Shown here piece by piece: positions 52,301 through 59,234 of a stretch of 64,000 nt of DNA. Made by a program: the position numbers and the translations under genes. Every line of letters starts with the position of its first letter. The stretch's first letter is position 1. Origin of the DNA: Tubulanus polymorphus (lineage: Eukaryota; Nemertea; Palaeonemertea; Tubulaniformes; Tubulanidae); NCBI RefSeq assembly GCF_964204645.1, contig NC_134025.1, positions 30,410,001 through 30,474,000 of the forward strand, given 5' to 3'. Below the pieces are notes generated by a model that was given only the letters and a program-made list of their open reading frames with translations, did not search any database and was not told where the DNA came from.

Positions 52301-53538
52301 AAAAGTTAACTATCCGTTCTAAATTGGTATTATCTTGAGGTCGCTTTTAAAGTATGAATATTAATGCAAGTCCTTAGCCACAAGGGAGGGACTTATTGTA
52401 TCTGGGATGGTAAGGGTTTGGACAGCTGTGGTTTGAGTAATTTCCAATATATATCTCTTTCATGTTCTAGTTTTGATGCATTTTGCTACAGGTCTTTAGT
52501 AAGATATAATTCTTGAGTGAGTCAAAACTGAGGGAAATAAGGATACAAAGTATTCCTGTCCCTCAAAAAGTAAATTCTTCGTTAAAGTTTCAATTGTATG
52601 TGACTGAACACAGATCACTTGGAATTCTTATCTCAATTCTGGTGAAATGAAAATAAGTGACAAGGTCGAATATTGAGTTGATCCTTTTATTCTGATTGCA
52701 TAACAAAAGCCTTCTGACATTTTAGGAAATGTTGCCTGTGACCGTGCTGACTATTACAAAACCGGGAACCTAGGATTGGGTTAGAAGTTATTGCCGAAAT
52801 AGCCAGTCATTCGAATGCTTTGTTGTTGATATTAAATGGGTGTTCAAATGATTGAAAAGTTAGGCAAGCGGAAATCAGTGGCTCTTCTAAATAATACTCA
52901 GCCATCCATGAACCTTTGGAATTTCTCTAAGCATAGATCATTTGAAATTAAGATGTCTGACCTTCAATTTGAAATCAATGAATCTGGAACGAATCCTTAG
53001 CAATAAGGCACAGCTAAATGTCTGTACACTTTTTCGAGGGACATTCTGTAGGCCTATAATAATGCATGTATAGCCTACACTAGTGTGGTGTATATATATC
53101 ATATATATATAGCAGTGTTATACATTTATTGATCATCATTTGGTTACATTGTAGAATATTGTTACTGCATAGATTATAAAAAAGATACATTTAGATAGAT
53201 TTTCAGGGATTGAGATTGTGAGGGTTAGGATTGAGATTGAGAGAAGGGTTTTTATGGAAGGGAGAATGATACGAACTGTCAAAATACTGCCGCAATATAA
53301 TGACGGCCATTTTGATTCAGAATAATAATAGAACTCAATCTATCGATGTTGATACATCAAACTCACAGTCGTATTAACACCGAATTTTTATCAGAATCTA
53401 AGATAGAAATATGATAAGGATAGTGCATATCGATAATTAGGGGGGTTGGCTTACCTGCGACTGGTTAGGGACAGGGGCAGGGGAAAGATCGTGGTCTATG
53501 TCCCGAAGTGATGCGGTAGGCCGCGCCATAGCGTCCAT
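28376..53538 (-). CDS. CACNB: Voltage-gated calcium channel beta subunit (MAGUK family)
   Basis: Core exons on the minus strand: 53538-53455, 52231-52148, 36512-36396, 35666-35544, 34932-34796, 32903-32815, 32135-32005, 31299-31252, 30519-30380, 30184-30072, 29539-29388, 29296-29201 and 29074-28376. They total 2013 nt (670 aa). The subunit binds the alpha1 I-II loop and controls trafficking and gating of high-voltage-activated calcium channels. The SH3 half covers about 96-182 ([34 protein letters not shown]). A variable HOOK follows, then the guanylate-kinase-like domain (about 272-450) with the alpha-binding groove ([32 protein letters not shown]) and the family signature [19 protein letters not shown]. 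The C-terminus is a long Arg/Asp/Tyr-rich tail. Introns span 25 kb and hold most minisatellites of the window. Alternative exons are listed separately. The gene is head-to-head with SF3A3. Confidence 0.95.
29650..29705 (-). pseudogene. Possible decayed copy of the end of the 30072-30184 CACNB exon
   Basis: Plus-strand cctataaacctagatctactgtttgag-like sequence here matches the exon end and donor at 30071-30098 at about 24 of 27 positions. The donor gtaag has become gttaa. It sits in the next intron, so a local duplication that lost function is one explanation; chance similarity is the other. Confidence 0.35.
29711..29842. mobile_element. Palindromic MITE-like element, gggcccagtttcac family
   Basis: Inverted ends gggcccagtttcacgaaaaa and tttttgtgaaaccgagccc bound a 132-bp element in a CACNB intron. 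The interior tattgaaaacatgaagtaac is shared with 19795-19922. Confidence 0.8.
30229..30342. mobile_element. Palindromic MITE-like element, ccagttccacag family
   Basis: Inverted ends ggatccagttccacagttct and caactgtgaaactgggccctg-like bound 114 bp. The sub-terminal gagttaa blocks are also inverted. The same end sequence is the unit of the tandem array at 55740-56160. Confidence 0.8.
30797..30901 (-). CDS. CACNB: Candidate alternative terminal (or cassette) exon of CACNB
   Basis: On the minus strand, an acceptor following a T-run and CACCGAG opens a phase-0 frame [18 protein letters not shown]... of 34 codons ending in TAA. It sits between the 31252-31299 exon (ends phase 0) and the first GK exon (starts phase 0). 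Read to its stop, it would give a beta subunit lacking the GK domain. A weak internal donor after GAGGCTTCTCAG would instead make a 33-nt in-frame cassette. Composition looks protein-like, but no homolog is recognised. Confidence 0.4.
   Translation of the reverse strand, partial: GSYDCFDEASQVHPVTATAAPSAVPAVSSVLNSA
31670..31850. mobile_element. Composite of short palindromic elements
   Basis: Repeated ggttctataaccgatctaa- and aggaccagtctgagctca-like blocks occur two to three times, ending catgactgtacagcagggcc. It resembles 20871-20990 and looks like a partial tandem duplication of that subfamily. CACNB intron. Confidence 0.45.
32815..32903 (-). CDS. CACNB: CACNB HOOK exon, 89-nt variant
   Basis: Reads (P)[17 protein letters not shown]... 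to STPPTPG. It enters at phase 2 and leaves at phase 1, exactly as the 35-nt exon at 34141-34175 does. Either one can therefore join the upstream SH3 exon (34796-34932) to the 32005-32135 exon, but not both, because using both shifts frame into a stop. Vertebrate CACNB genes have an equivalent long/short pair at exon 7. Confidence 0.8.
33075..33160. repeat. CT-rich microsatellite
   Basis: Imperfect ctctctctcc/ccctcctctc tract in a CACNB intron. It gives a low-complexity Arg/Glu frame on the minus strand, not a gene. Confidence 0.9.
33300..33472. repeat. 17-bp minisatellite, about 10 copies
   Basis: Unit gaacgcccgtatgaggt with a/g variants at several sites. In a CACNB intron. Confidence 0.9.
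34141..34175 (-). CDS. CACNB: CACNB HOOK exon, 35-nt variant
   Basis: The minus strand reads (P)[11 protein letters not shown] between a TTATTTACAG acceptor and a GTATAA donor. Phases equal those of the 89-nt exon at 32815-32903, so the two look mutually exclusive. Confidence 0.7.
34617..34748. mobile_element. Palindromic MITE-like element, cagttgctcaaaagttgg family
   Basis: Near-perfect inverted ends of about 39 bp: caggggtcagttgctcaaaa at the left, ttttgagcaaccggcccctg at the right, with gttggttaaagataaccgg inside. The 132-bp element ends 48 bp from the donor of the 34796-34932 CACNB exon. Confidence 0.88.
35206..35570 (-). repeat. ~60-bp minisatellite copying the 3' end of a CACNB SH3 exon and its 5' splice site
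   Basis: Six copies. On the minus strand each copy reads taaagatttcttacatataa, then aagag, then the donor gtatttcatcc, a C-run of 5 to 11 bases and atgttttatatacag. The copy at 35544 is the real exon end (codons KDFLHIKE and donor). The other five lie in the intron with the donor at plus positions near 35483, 35424, 35365, 35304 and 35242. The tatatacag before each copied segment also resembles a 3' splice site, so each unit contains a possible 25-nt pseudo-exon. Confidence 0.92.
35764..35855. repeat. Tandem duplication, ~58-bp unit
   Basis: gggcgataagacctgctagc plus aacctt/aacctg occurs twice, separated by a G-rich ggaggtggtggaggtag tract. In a CACNB intron. Confidence 0.75.
36780..36815. 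repeat. 12-bp tandem repeat gatcacgagtga beside the exon 1c donor
   Basis: Three copies of gatcacgagt at 12-bp spacing, ending within about 10 bp of the donor of the alternative first exon 36819-36878. Confidence 0.85.
36819..36878 (-). CDS. CACNB: CACNB alternative first exon (short N-terminus)
   Basis: Minus-strand ATG opens [20 protein letters not shown] and ends at a phase-0 GTAAAG donor. It lies 306 bp upstream of the 36396-36512 exon ([19 protein letters not shown]). The phase matches, so a promoter upstream of 36878 could make a short-N-terminus isoform, as beta genes do in other animals. Confidence 0.65.
39689..40112. repeat. Clusters of interrupted CTG/GCT runs
   Basis: Runs of ctg occur at about 39689-39712, 39841-39885, 40028-40076 and 40088-40106 with gtg and ccg interruptions. 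All are in the CACNB intron between alternative first exons 1b and 1c. No exon recognised. Confidence 0.85.
40195..40395. repeat. 21/42-bp minisatellite
   Basis: 21-bp half-units tccacccatacgctgaatgg(g) and tccacccatacactgagtgg(a) alternate, giving a 42-bp higher-order period of about four copies plus diverged left copies. Frames stay open on both strands because 21 is a multiple of three. Confidence 0.93.
40931..41436. repeat. 66-bp hairpin-forming minisatellite, 8 copies
   Basis: Each unit holds tcaggggttcatgggttcaa and aaaacccctgagcaaacatt. The tcaggggtt and aacccctga segments are complementary, so every unit can fold into a stem-loop. Its loop contains the B-box/T-arm-like gggttcaaacct. 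Copies start near 40931, 40997, 41059, 41125, 41190, 41256, 41322 and 41388. Confidence 0.9.
42042..42119 (-). CDS. CACNB: CACNB alternative first exon
   Basis: ATG opens [20 protein letters not shown] then SSSINS and a GTAAGT donor at phase 0 (78 nt, 26 codons). The phase fits the 36396-36512 exon. The Ser-rich N-terminus is like other variable beta N-termini; it resembles no specific isoform I can name. Confidence 0.65.
43259..43300 (-). CDS. CACNB: CACNB candidate 42-nt cassette exon
   Basis: Between a TTTTTACAG acceptor and a GTAACTTG donor the minus strand reads [14 protein letters not shown], phase 0 at both ends. Including it after exon 52148-52231 adds 14 basic residues before GSADS without changing frame. 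Confidence 0.6.
43834..45270. repeat. 21-bp G-rich minisatellite, about 68 copies
   Basis: The unit is ggattgatacctgagtgggg plus a, with variation mainly at tacc(c/t/g)gag. Every copy carries a GGGG run on the plus strand. The unit is a multiple of three with no stops in the main frames, giving Gly-Leu-Ile-Pro-Glu-Trp-Gly on plus and Ile-Asn-Pro-Pro-His-Ser-Gly (340 codons) on minus. It is intronic in CACNB and not a gene. Confidence 0.96.
45545..45893. repeat. 27-bp minisatellite, 13 copies
   Basis: The unit contains gcagcagctacagctaccga and tcagacc and is highly uniform. It reads AAATATDQT on plus and a Cys/Gly/Ser repeat on minus. CACNB intron. Confidence 0.95.
46358..46456. mobile_element. 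Short palindromic element, gtccagtttcacag family
   Basis: Starts agggtccagtttcacagatc and ends tttctgtggaactggattc, an inverted pair around a ~60-bp core. CACNB intron. Confidence 0.65.
47372..48292. repeat. 27-bp minisatellite, about 34 copies
   Basis: The unit contains ggatacagggtgttactaaa and tagggct. A second sub-type has agaccggtctc in place of aaatagggct and becomes interspersed toward the right end. It reads [14 protein letters not shown] intron. Confidence 0.95.
48640..48712. repeat. Microsatellite cluster (gaga, gaca)
   Basis: cagacagacaga and gagagaga runs; a tg/ta-rich stretch precedes it at about 48515-48590. CACNB intron. Confidence 0.9.
48975..49232 (-). CDS. CACNB: Possible further CACNB alternative first exon
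   Basis: A minus-strand frame opens [13 protein letters not shown] with four to five imperfect (T/S/N)DSR repeats. It continues [20 protein letters not shown] to HNCFKNL at a GTATGT donor in phase 0 (86 codons). Phase and position suit a 5' exon, and the basic mid-section is like other beta N-termini. No homolog recognised; the 12-bp repeat in its 5' part could make the frame fortuitous. Confidence 0.35.
49420..49535. repeat. 24-bp tandem repeat, about 5 copies
   Basis: The unit contains gagggcttgggagttagacc, and the last copy is diverged. CACNB intron. Confidence 0.9.
50195..50700. repeat. C-rich minisatellite, 28-36-bp units, ~16 copies
   Basis: Units are built from catcaccccctattcctc plus accccgggac, some with an extra cttgcaac or cccgcgatcat insert, so unit length varies. 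The minus strand has many GGGG runs. CACNB intron. Confidence 0.9.
50950..51297. repeat. 19-bp minisatellite, ~18 copies
   Basis: Unit gggggatactgtctagtcc, with a longer ggggcctatattgcctag variant inserted three times. CACNB intron. Confidence 0.93.
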
Positions 53539-54567
53539 ATCCTATACATTCCAGCTCCAGCCACTATTTATGAGCGTAGATTGAATCCACGAGACACCCA
53601 TGTGAACATTGGAAAGATTATATTTGATAACAGGCGTTAATCCGTTCGGTGTATTTCGGAGATAATCTGGTTGGTATTTGTGGTTATGAATCGCTGCTGA
53701 TGCTGCTGTGATGCAGTGACTGAGCTCAGAACGGGTGCGGTTCGAAATCCGGTCACTTCCGGGTTATCAATATTACAATTTACAAATCAATCAAATAATC
53801 CTCCGGAATTTCGCAAATATCGAATAAAAATCGTTTTATTTGCCGTAAATTGAATACAAAATCGTCAAAGACTGTCGGTTTTTGGAAGCGAGAGTGATGC
53901 CGACCGAATTCCGACTACCCGTACGGCGCTACCAATGACGAACTTTCGCTGTCTATTTGTTAAGCGAATTTTCATTGGATAAACGCAAAAACCCTGTACA
54001 GGCTTTTTTACCCCCAAAAATCCGTTCACTAGAGGGCTCTAATGGTCAACCGTTTTTTTCTACTACCAGAACACCCTGGCCCCTGGGGTTGATATAAACA
54101 TCTCAATATGTGAGTCAATCCACCCGGTCTCCTGTTCAATGCTCGAATCAAATTGTGTGGTTTGAAGAGAAAATTAATAGAACATTGACTGGACAATAGA
54201 AATTAGTATTTCTATAGCAATTTTCATTTAGAAAATTCCTGATATGGAATTTTAATTGCGTCATTGGAGAATCATTCAAAACTGTGTAAGTTCTTCGTTC
54301 AATATTAAGTGGGAAAATGCATCAAATCCAATCAAGTATAGGAACTTAAGGAGAAGGGTTAGCAATGAGAAAAAAAAAACAATATTCATCCCTAGTTGGC
54401 GTCGAACCTGGGTCGCAAGGTTCGAGGGTCCGCAGATCCGTACTACTACCCCACCTAGCGGCCGATCTCAGAACTAACCGGAAGTGTAATTAATCGTTCC
54501 AAGATCGTTTTTCTTTTTCGATTTTTTTCCAATTTACCCGGATATCCAAGTGATCCTAGTGGACAGA
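53539..54567. promoter_or_regulatory. Shared upstream region of divergent CACNB and SF3A3
   Basis: The two ATGs face away across 1.03 kb. The SF3A3-proximal part contains a tRNA-like segment (54391-54470). No TATA box was convincing. A housekeeping splicing gene and a neuronal-type gene sharing this interval would need separate promoters or a shared CpG-rich start, which I cannot resolve. Confidence 0.4.
54391..54470 (-). mobile_element. tRNA-like / SINE-head sequence
   Basis: On the minus strand it reads ggccgctaggtggggtagta (A-box-like) then, about 40 bp on, ggttcgacgcc (B box). The stems do not pair into a clean cloverleaf by eye, so a SINE head or tRNA pseudogene is more likely than a functional tRNA. 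It is about 100 bp upstream of the SF3A3 start. Confidence 0.45.
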
Positions 54568-57500
54568 ATGGAGACCCTGTTAGAACAACAGCGTCGCTAT
54601 CACGAGGAGAGGGAAAGATTAATGGACGCTATGACTAAACAGATGCTGCATCCTTCTAAAACCGTACGTTTTCGTTTACCAATACAATTCAATTAAGATT
54701 TATTGCTACATTTCCTAATATTTTTTACGCGTTAACATTCGATTTATGTTCGTTTTTTAGCACCGAGAACACATAAATTCGGATCACATGTTAAAACAGT
54801 TACTTGATGTAAGTGAAATGACATGATTTGCTGTGGTCAGATTTGATTTATATTTGTTTTTATCTGCTCTGCTGCCATTCTGGCACTGCTTTTTTGCAGT
54901 TTTGTCATTGTCATTAATTAATAAGGGGTAAATAATTTATTTTCATTAGAGATATATGGAATCCACCACAGAACTTAAAGATCTTTACGATGATAAAGAT
55001 GGGTAAGATCGATTACCGCGGATTGTCAGATCAAGTCTAACAGATTGTAAAATTGACATTTTCACGAATGATTTTCTATTTCTTGCAGATTAAGAAAAGA
55101 AGAAGTCCAGTCATTAAGTGGACCGAATGAATTCGCTGAATTCTATTCAAGATTAAAAGCGATAAAAGAATTTCACAGAAAACATCCGAATGAGGTAAAA
55201 TATTGGATAAAACAGGGTGGCGCCACTTACCTGGAAATAAGGAAAAGTCACGGAATTTCCTTTTCTTTAAAAAAGTACGGGAATTTTGTAAAAAAAACGC
55301 TAAAGATGAGGGACTCGGGGAAATTTAAGATTGCTAGATAACTTGCGGCCACTATGTATAAACTTCAATGTGAATTTCATAATTTCTTCTCTTAATTTTA
55401 CGATGATATCGATTGTTGTTCATAGATCAGTGTACCGATGTCTGTTGAATTTGAAGAGTTGAACAATATCAGAGAAAAACCATCGGAAGAATTTCAGAGT
55501 AAGTTACAGCTAGTCTATTTGAGGAACAGTTTATTCTAGAACGGACTATATTCAAAAGATTTGATTTTTAGATATGGTTGATTTCACCGATGAAGAAGGT
55601 TACGGCAAATACCTCGATATGCATGAGTGTTACGAACGCTTTATCAATCTGAAAGGAATGGAGGTAATTTATAACTAACCAATTGGTTTTATAGGTCTCT
55701 ATCGATCAACAGTCAGTTGCTCAAAAGGTCAACCACTTGAGGAACTCTCCTGAGTTCAGAGTTAACTCTAACTCACAACTGTGGAACTGGATCCTGAGTT
55801 ATCTGTAACTCACAACAGTGGAACTGGATCCCGAGTTCTGTGTCTCGAACTCACAACTGTGGAACTGGATCCTGAGTTCTGAGTTATCTGTAACTCACAA
55901 CAGTGGAACTGGATCCCGAGTTCTGAGTTATCTGTAACTCACAACAGTGGAACTGGATCCCGAGTTCTGAGTCTCGAACTCACAACAGTGGAACTGGATC
56001 CTGAGTTCTGAGTTATCTGTAACTCACAACAGTGGAACTGGATCCAGAGTTCTGAGTCTCGAACTCACAACAGTGGAACTGGATCTCGAGTTCTGAGTCT
56101 CGAACTCACAACAGTGGAACTGGATCCTGAGTTCTGAGTTATCTGTAACTCACAACTATAAGATCCAGTTCTTCCATTGTGTTAAGATTTGACACTTGAA
56201 TCAAAACGTTCGAGATTAACTACTTTCAATAGTGGCAAATCTCAATTCACAACTGTCAGGAATCAGATCCAGGTTTTTTATCGCTCTTATTGTATCTTTC
56301 TGTTTTTTTTTTTTCTTACAGAAAATTGATTATCTGAAATATTTGTCGACGTTTGATCAATTATTTGATATCGCGAAGGATCGTAAGAATGCGGCGTATC
56401 GTAGTTATTTACACATGTTACTCGAGTATCTACAGAATTACTGTCACCGCGTGAAACCATTGTTAGACGTCGGCGAGGAGATCGAGAAAATACGTGACGA
56501 ATTCGAAGATCAATGGACGGATGGTAGTTTTCCGGGATGGCCGGTAAGTTTAGACGATTCCTGCAAACCCTCACACAATCAACTTATGATCAGTTAAATC
56601 TGGATGATCAGATTTTCCATGCATGCTCAGAAAATGTCTATATCTTTGACTCGAGGTTCAGGCAAAAGCTAATTTATTTTCAAATAAAAGTGCCTGGGGT
56701 CCAGGGCCCAGTTTCACAAAAAGGTTTATCTCTTAAATCGATTTAATTTCTTCACTAGTTCAGTTTATCTTAAATCGATTTAGGCCTTAATCCTTTTTGT
56801 GAAACTGGGTCCTGGCGTTGGTAGTTTTAGTAGTTTTAAATTTTTTCATTTTTCAATCTTATGTGAAGTGCATAGATTACTATCTAGAAAATGCGCTATA
56901 TCCACGAAAATAAATCCTCATTATTAGATAGTCTGATGGGTACAGACACCCGAATTTGACTCTAATTTGGCTTCAAGAGGTTTGTTTAATATAAGTGTTT
57001 GTTTGATTATAGAAAGAAGCGAGTGGTGCTCTTCAACACGTCGGAGCTCATCTCGATCTGTCGGCGTTTTCTTCATGGGAAGAATTAGCGTCATTAGGTT
57101 TGGATAGATTGAAATCGGCTCTGATGGCTCTCAATGTAAAATGTGGCGGGTAAGAATTCAAATTTTTTCAACCAATTGAAATGACAAAAGTATCATATGA
57201 ATTTAAGACATTTTAGTTGTATTCGTTTAATAACTTCAGAACATTGGAAGAACGTTCACAAAGACTGTTCGGAACTAAAGGAAAAAGATTAGAAGATTTG
57301 GATGTGTCGATGTTCGCTAAATCTAAACCTGGAAAAGCCGGAAAAACCAGGTCAGTTTCTCTACTTTTGAGAAAAAAGTTTCTAAAAAAAACTTAAATAT
57401 TCTAATGACGCTGATGAGTTTATGGTGTTTGAATGATGTTTGACAGGGATTCTGAACGACACAAAGAAATAGCGTTTCTGGAATGTCAAGTTTACCGATT

Positions 57501-58505
57501 GTCAGAAATCCTATCGGAACAGCGGGCTTCAACGCGAGACAATGTGCAACGTAAACAAGCGCGAACCGGAGAGGAAAGAGACGAATCAGACGAGGAACAT
57601 TTCAGCGATGATGATTCGGATGACGACGAAAATGATATTCCTTATAATCCGAAAAATTTACCCCTCGGTTGGGACGGCAAGGTAGGACGACCTCACATCT
57701 TTATATATAAAACATCCCTAGTTGTGGAAGTTGAATTTATGAATATTATGATTTTCGATTTCAGCCAATTCCGTACTGGTTATACAAACTTCATGGGTTG
57801 AATATAAACTATAGTTGCGAGATATGCGGTAATTATACGTACAGGGGACCTAAAGCATTCCAGAGACATTTCGCTGTAAGTTCACAGTTCATCAACCATC
57901 GGTTTATTTAACAAGAGAAAACTAGCTGCAGTTGTCGTAGCTAGGATGAACATCTTAATATCTAAATGACGACTTAACTGAGTTGGATGAAGTCAGATCT
58001 GACTTGAGTGGAATTAGCTAGTCTGTTAACTGAATAATAATATTGATATTAATTTTGAAGGAATGGCGCCACGCTCACGGTATGAGATGTTTAGGAATTC
58101 CCAATACGGCTCATTTCGCTAATGTCACATTGATCGAAGATGCTGTGGCATGTGAGTATAATACGCGTACCGACATTTTTGATCAGATTCGAGAATGAAT
58201 CGATTTTGACTTAATAAAAAATGTTTTACGTTTCAGTGTGGCAGAAAATTAAGTCGGCTAAAGAAGATGAAAGATGGAGACCAGATACTGAGGTAAGGGA
58301 TCCACTTCCTCTCAAATCATCAGTCAGATCACTGGTATTCGGACTTAACAAAATGCCACTACTCGTTATGCACTAAGATTTTCTAAAAACAGCTCTTAAA
58401 TAATGTTTCTAATTGATGTTTTTCTAGGAGGAATTCGAAGACTCAGCTGGAAATGTTGTCACAAAGAAAACATACGATGATTTGAAGAGACAAGGACTTC
58501 TTTGA
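54568..58505 (+). CDS. SF3A3: SF3A3, splicing factor 3A subunit 3 (SF3a60)
   Basis: Fourteen exons: 54568-54663, 54761-54808, 54950-55002, 55089-55194, 55426-55498, 55572-55663, 56322-56543, 57013-57149, 57240-57350, 57447-57681, 57765-57875, 58061-58151, 58237-58292 and 58428-58505. Total 1509 nt, 502 aa, one residue longer than the 501 aa I recall for human SF3A3. It is a subunit of the SF3a complex of the 17S U2 snRNP, needed for branch-site recognition and A-complex assembly. It opens [20 protein letters not shown] and has the conserved [20 protein letters not shown] block. A matrin-type C2H2 finger follows (C409, C412, H426, H432) in [20 protein letters not shown]. It ends DDLKRQGLL. Nothing in the sequence is unusual, apart from a tandem array in intron 6 and a MITE in intron 7. 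Confidence 0.98.
55740..56160. repeat. ~44-bp tandem array derived from palindromic-element ends, ~9 copies
   Basis: The unit contains aactggatcctgagttctga and gttatctgtaactcacaac. It alternates with a variant in which gttatctgta is replaced by gtctcga. The phrase ggatccagttccacagttct of the element at 30229 is recognisable in reverse within the unit, so the array looks like tandem amplification of such an end. It fills SF3A3 intron 6 (55664-56321). Confidence 0.88.
56702..56817. mobile_element. Palindromic MITE-like element, ccagggcccagtttcac family
   Basis: Ends ccagggcccagtttcacaaa and tttgtgaaactgggtcctgg are near-perfect inverted repeats. Sub-terminal taaatcgattta is itself palindromic and occurs in both arms. 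116 bp in SF3A3 intron 7. Confidence 0.9.
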
Positions 58506-58520
58506 GTTAGAATGTTAACG

Positions 58521-58526
58521 AATAAA
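58521..58526 (+). terminator. Polyadenylation signal of SF3A3
   Basis: AATAAA 16 nt after the stop codon; a second at 58573-58578. Either gives a very short 3' UTR. Confidence 0.6.
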
Positions 58527-58917
58527 TGTTCACTAATCACAGTGAATTATAGCATTTAAATTAATTATTGTAAATAAACTTTTTACACAACAACTCGTTC
58601 TTCGTCGTTTTAGAATAACACGGTTTCAAATTTCCGAAATTCTCTCCAAGTTCCAGCATCATTGAGCAAAAAGGAATCAACATTGCTTCATAAAATATAT
58701 TTGAATATATAAATCTACCAGCTACAATCGGATTGTGAAAACATGAAATACAACCAAAATCAAATAGACTAGAATTATTCATTGTTTATAAATAAAAAAT
58801 GTTACAAGGTGAACAAATAAAATGCGTGCACTACACATCGACGCAGTGTTTGAATACAGGGACAGTCTAGTTGAGTCAGTTTAAGGAATGTAAATACATT
58901 GAGCTGAACGTTGAAGA

Positions 58918-59092
58918 ACACGGTTCTAGCAGATCGGAAAAATCAGGGAATTTGAATTTTTGCCGACGAGTGGCACAAGGAACCTCTGATCAGAAACAAC
59001 CTCCAGTGAGGATACTATAATTCAATCGGGGAATTTTTTATCTAAGTTCAGGGACATGGATTCCCTGATCTGTAAGAACCCTGTTAGTAGCA
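58918..59092. mobile_element. Dispersed element, atcagggaat family (copy 3)
   Basis: Begins ggttctagcagatcggaaaa and ends ccctgatctgtaagaaccct, an imperfect inverted pair. The interior tggcacaaggaacctctgat is shared with 14480-14620 and, reversed, 4445-4690. Confidence 0.6.
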
Positions 59093-59234
59093 CATACAGT
59101 AGCACTTGATTATATAAGAAAAAGTGAATTATTCAATAAATATAAATATTGCTTATGAAAGAGGTGAGTTAAGTATATATTTCAAATGTAAATAGGTGTA
59201 AATTCTCGAGTGAAGAATTCCCTGTCATTTCTAT

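Larger units (their letters stand above)
58506..59234. other. Interval between convergent SF3A3 and JmjC genes
   Basis: Contains the SF3A3 poly(A) signals (58521-58526 and 58573-58578) and the dispersed element at 58918-59092. No gene seen; the minus-strand frame at 58561-58782 has no support. Confidence 0.6.

Noticed and set aside
54391-54470. Functional tRNA gene
   Set aside because: A and B boxes are recognisable, but acceptor and T stems do not pair convincingly by eye; kept only as tRNA-like.
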